Assembly: GCA_035472475.1 (NCBI GenBank)
Contig: DATIPA010000221.1
Span: forward strand, 1-13,171
Reading direction: 5' to 3'
DNA: 13,171 nt
Source: JAFAXD01 sp035472475
GTDB lineage: Bacteria; Pseudomonadota; Alphaproteobacteria; Rhizobiales; Xanthobacteraceae
In this document: one piece after another, positions 11,804 to 13,171 of the stretch
Layout of the letters: every line of letters begins with the position of its first letter
How positions within the stretch are numbered: the first letter of the stretch is position 1
Translations under genes and position numbers: made by a program
The notes under the pieces: model-generated
The model's input: the letters and a program-made list of their open reading frames with translations, nothing else
What the model was told of the DNA's origin: nothing
Database searches by the model: none

Positions 11804-12262
11804 TCAAGCCGCTTGCTTGAACACCTTGCCGACGCCTTCCTTGATCGGCTCTGCCGTCTCCGAAGCCACCTTCTGCGCGAGCGACGTCAGCTCCTTGGTC
11901 TGCGCCGTCACGGCCTCGACCTGCTTGCGCAGGTGCGCGGTCGACAGCTCGACGACGTCGGACAGCGACTTGGCATTGAACAGTTCGGTCGCAAAGTCGA
12001 ACGCGGCGTTGGTATTGATACGCGCCGCCTCGATCAGCTTGAGATTGTATTCGGTGGTGCCCTTGCTGGCCTTCGCATAAGTGTCCTCGAGCACCGTCGT
12101 CGTCTCTTCGGCCGCCGACTTCATCTTCTCATAGCCAGTCTTGGCCTGTGCGATGCTCTTTTCGGCGAGATCGCGAAATGCCGCCGGCACTTCGAGTTTG
12201 GGAAGATCGAACTTCGGGAATTCGAATTTCGGAAGGTCGAATTTCAACGGCTCAACAGACAT
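11804..12262 (-). CDS. Phasin family protein (PHA granule-associated), 152 aa
   Basis: A small, mostly helical protein of the Phasin_2 family, which coats polyhydroxyalkanoate granules in the cytoplasm. The core (27-135) is amphipathic helix with the family pattern NTNAAFDFATELFNAKSLSD (84-103) followed by LRKQVEAVTAQTKELTSLAQ (111-130), matching the second phasin in this window almost position by position. The N-terminus (5-25) is unusual: LKFDLPKFEFPKFDLPKLEV, four repeats of a five-residue Lys-Phe/Leu-acidic-hydrophobic-Pro unit. No signal peptide or membrane span. The ATG at 12262 is preceded by an AGGACC-like site. The gene has its own promoter with an overlapping inverted repeat upstream and an intrinsic terminator downstream. 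Confidence 0.9.
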   Translation of the reverse strand: MSVEPLKFDLPKFEFPKFDLPKLEVPAAFRDLAEKSIAQAKTGYEKMKSAAEETTTVLEDTYAKASKGTTEYNLKLIEAARINTNAAFDFATELFNAKSLSDVVELSTAHLRKQVEAVTAQTKELTSLAQKVASETAEPIKEGVGKVFKQAA

Positions 12263-12386
12263 GGAACAGGTCCTCTCGGCGCGGGATGGCTCACCGCCTC
12301 GGTCCGCCCGCGGCTACGGCCCGGTGGTGTGCTTCGATGTTTGGAACAGCCAGACGCTCACAAATTGCGTCAACGACCGCATGCTC

Positions 12387-12435
12387 ATTATATGGCACAG
12401 CTGATGATGCATTGCAACAGAAATTGTGCAATGCA
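12387..12435 (-). promoter_or_regulatory. Phasin promoter with overlapping 9-bp inverted-repeat operator
   Basis: On the minus strand TTGCAA (12417-12412) is followed after 19 bases by a perfect TATAAT (12392-12387). TGCATTGCA (12408-12416) and TGCAATGCA (12427-12435) are perfect inverted repeats with centres 19 bp apart, and the -35 box lies within the nearer arm. Phasin genes in PHA-storing Alphaproteobacteria are commonly repressed by PhaR, which binds TGC-rich sites; this repeat is a candidate PhaR operator (inference). The predicted 5' leader is about 115-120 bases. Confidence 0.6.
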
Positions 12436-12637
12436 AAATAAATATTACTATCGTACCTCAGACTGGGAGCGACCGGACCGGCAAGTCGACGGCGATTTTG
12501 GCCAGAAAAAACATCACCCTAACCGGGACGACAAAAATGCGGGCAGCCCCCAGAACATCTTTTCCGGACAGGCGATCAATTGCCCGTTGCGGCGGCAATT
12601 ACTGACCGCAAATCCAGGTGCCCGGTCCAGGAAGCCA
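12436..12637. other. Intergenic region between the two phasin genes
   Basis: No gene seen. AATTGCC (12578-12584) and GGCAATT (12594-12600) form a 7-bp stem with a nine-base loop, 38 bp after the upstream phasin's stop codon. It lacks a T-tract, so it is at best a weak terminator. The remainder, rich in A runs, shows nothing clear. Confidence 0.35.
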
Positions 12638-13015
12638 TCAGGATTTCGGTTTGGTTGCGTCGGCCGCGGCTTTGCTCGCGACTTCGCTGAGTTCGCGCGC
12701 TTGCTCCCCCAGGACTTGCATCTGCGATCGAATAAACTCGCCGTGCAGCGTTAGCAGGGCCTGCGGGTCCTTGGCGTGGACCAACTTCTGCGCGTAGTCG
12801 AAAGCAGTCGCGACATTCTGCTCGGCAAAATTCATTATTTTATTGCTGACTTCCTTAGCCCCCGCTTGCGCAACTTGTGACTGCCCCTCAAACGTCGTCA
12901 TCGTGGATTGTGCGGCTTCCATGAACTTGTCGAACGCGAGCTTAGCCTGCTCGAAACTACGCTCCGCGAAAGCCCGCATTTCGGCGGGAACCTCGAAGGG
13001 GGCGGGGCTCGGCAT
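12638..13015 (-). CDS. Phasin family protein (PHA granule-associated), 125 aa
   Basis: A second, shorter phasin. After PFEVPAEMRAFAERSFEQAK (6-25) the whole protein is amphipathic helix. VATAFDYAQKLVHAKDPQAL (68-87) and IRSQMQVLGEQARELSEVAS (95-114) align with the corresponding segments of the first phasin, so the two are paralogues. It lacks the Lys-Phe-Pro repeats of its neighbour. Phasins coat PHA granules and control their size and number. The ATG at 13015 is chosen because a purine-rich AAGGAGAGGGAG lies upstream and the family begins just before the FEVP segment; a longer frame to 13114 adds a leader with no phasin features. It precedes the other phasin by 375 bp on the same strand, but each appears to have its own promoter. 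Confidence 0.88.
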   Translation of the reverse strand: MPSPAPFEVPAEMRAFAERSFEQAKLAFDKFMEAAQSTMTTFEGQSQVAQAGAKEVSNKIMNFAEQNVATAFDYAQKLVHAKDPQALLTLHGEFIRSQMQVLGEQARELSEVASKAAADATKPKS

Positions 13016-13171
13016 GGTTGGCGTCTCCCTCTCCTTATACTCGTCGCGACAAACACTTCGCCGGACGTCGCACGCGCCGCGCGCCATCTTCCCACCCCGG
13101 CTATCGTCTTGCAAACAAATACATCGTCGGGCACGGTACGTTCGGGTGCCGCGTTCGCGCCAAGCCGCCGC
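13016..13171. other. Upstream region of the phasin gene at the window edge
   Basis: No gene seen. This should contain the promoter of the 125-residue phasin. No copy of the TGCATTGCA/TGCAATGCA inverted repeat is present here. Confidence 0.3.

Noticed and set aside
1..13171. CRISPR arrays, insertion sequences and rRNA genes
   Set aside because: No regularly spaced repeats, transposase motifs with terminal inverted repeats, or rRNA segments were seen on either strand.

Overview
This window looks like high-GC alphaproteobacterial DNA of the Rhizobiales (Bradyrhizobium/Rhodopseudomonas/Xanthobacteraceae type). The evidence is a tRNA-His without the extra G at -1 and with A73, two tandem phasin genes, a membrane-anchored class III nucleotide cyclase of the rhizobial kind, a near-perfect EcfG-type (general stress response) promoter, and GC-rich third codon positions throughout. 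The taxonomic call is an inference from gene content.

Layout. 1-195 (-) is the N-terminus of an FAD-dependent aromatic-type monooxygenase that runs off the window. 257-694 (-) is a pyridoxamine 5'-phosphate oxidase-like protein, preceded by two related hairpin repeats in opposite orientation (726-766, 816-860). 995-4991 (-) holds a NitT/TauT-type ABC importer: ATPase, two overlapping permeases and a periplasmic binding protein. A small secreted Trp/Gly/Arg-rich gene on the opposite strand (2256-2486), with its own terminator, sits between the second permease and the binding protein. The monooxygenase next to the importer suggests uptake and oxidation of an organic, perhaps aromatic, compound; the substrate cannot be read from the sequence.

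5347-6921 (+) is a class III cyclase with one membrane span and three Cys-paired repeats predicted to lie outside the membrane. It is followed by a small secreted protein with an EcfG-type promoter (7065-7292) and a four-Cys zinc-ribbon protein (7464-7664).

The most notable region is 7713-11557. An intact tRNA-His (11513-11589, -) has a perfect 45-bp direct copy of its 3' half (CCA end to anticodon loop) at 7713-7757. This is the layout of an element integrated at a tRNA 3' end. The flanked 3.8 kb carries a three-gene minus-strand operon of proteins I do not recognise (10974-10025, 9977-8412, 8390-7851). The first gene has an apparent one-base deletion. A decayed coding fragment lies next to the tRNA, and no integrase is visible. 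This cassette is the best candidate for an undescribed system.

11804-13015 (-) carries two phasins (polyhydroxyalkanoate granule proteins). The downstream one has a strong hairpin terminator and a promoter whose -35 box lies inside a 9-bp inverted repeat, a plausible repressor operator.
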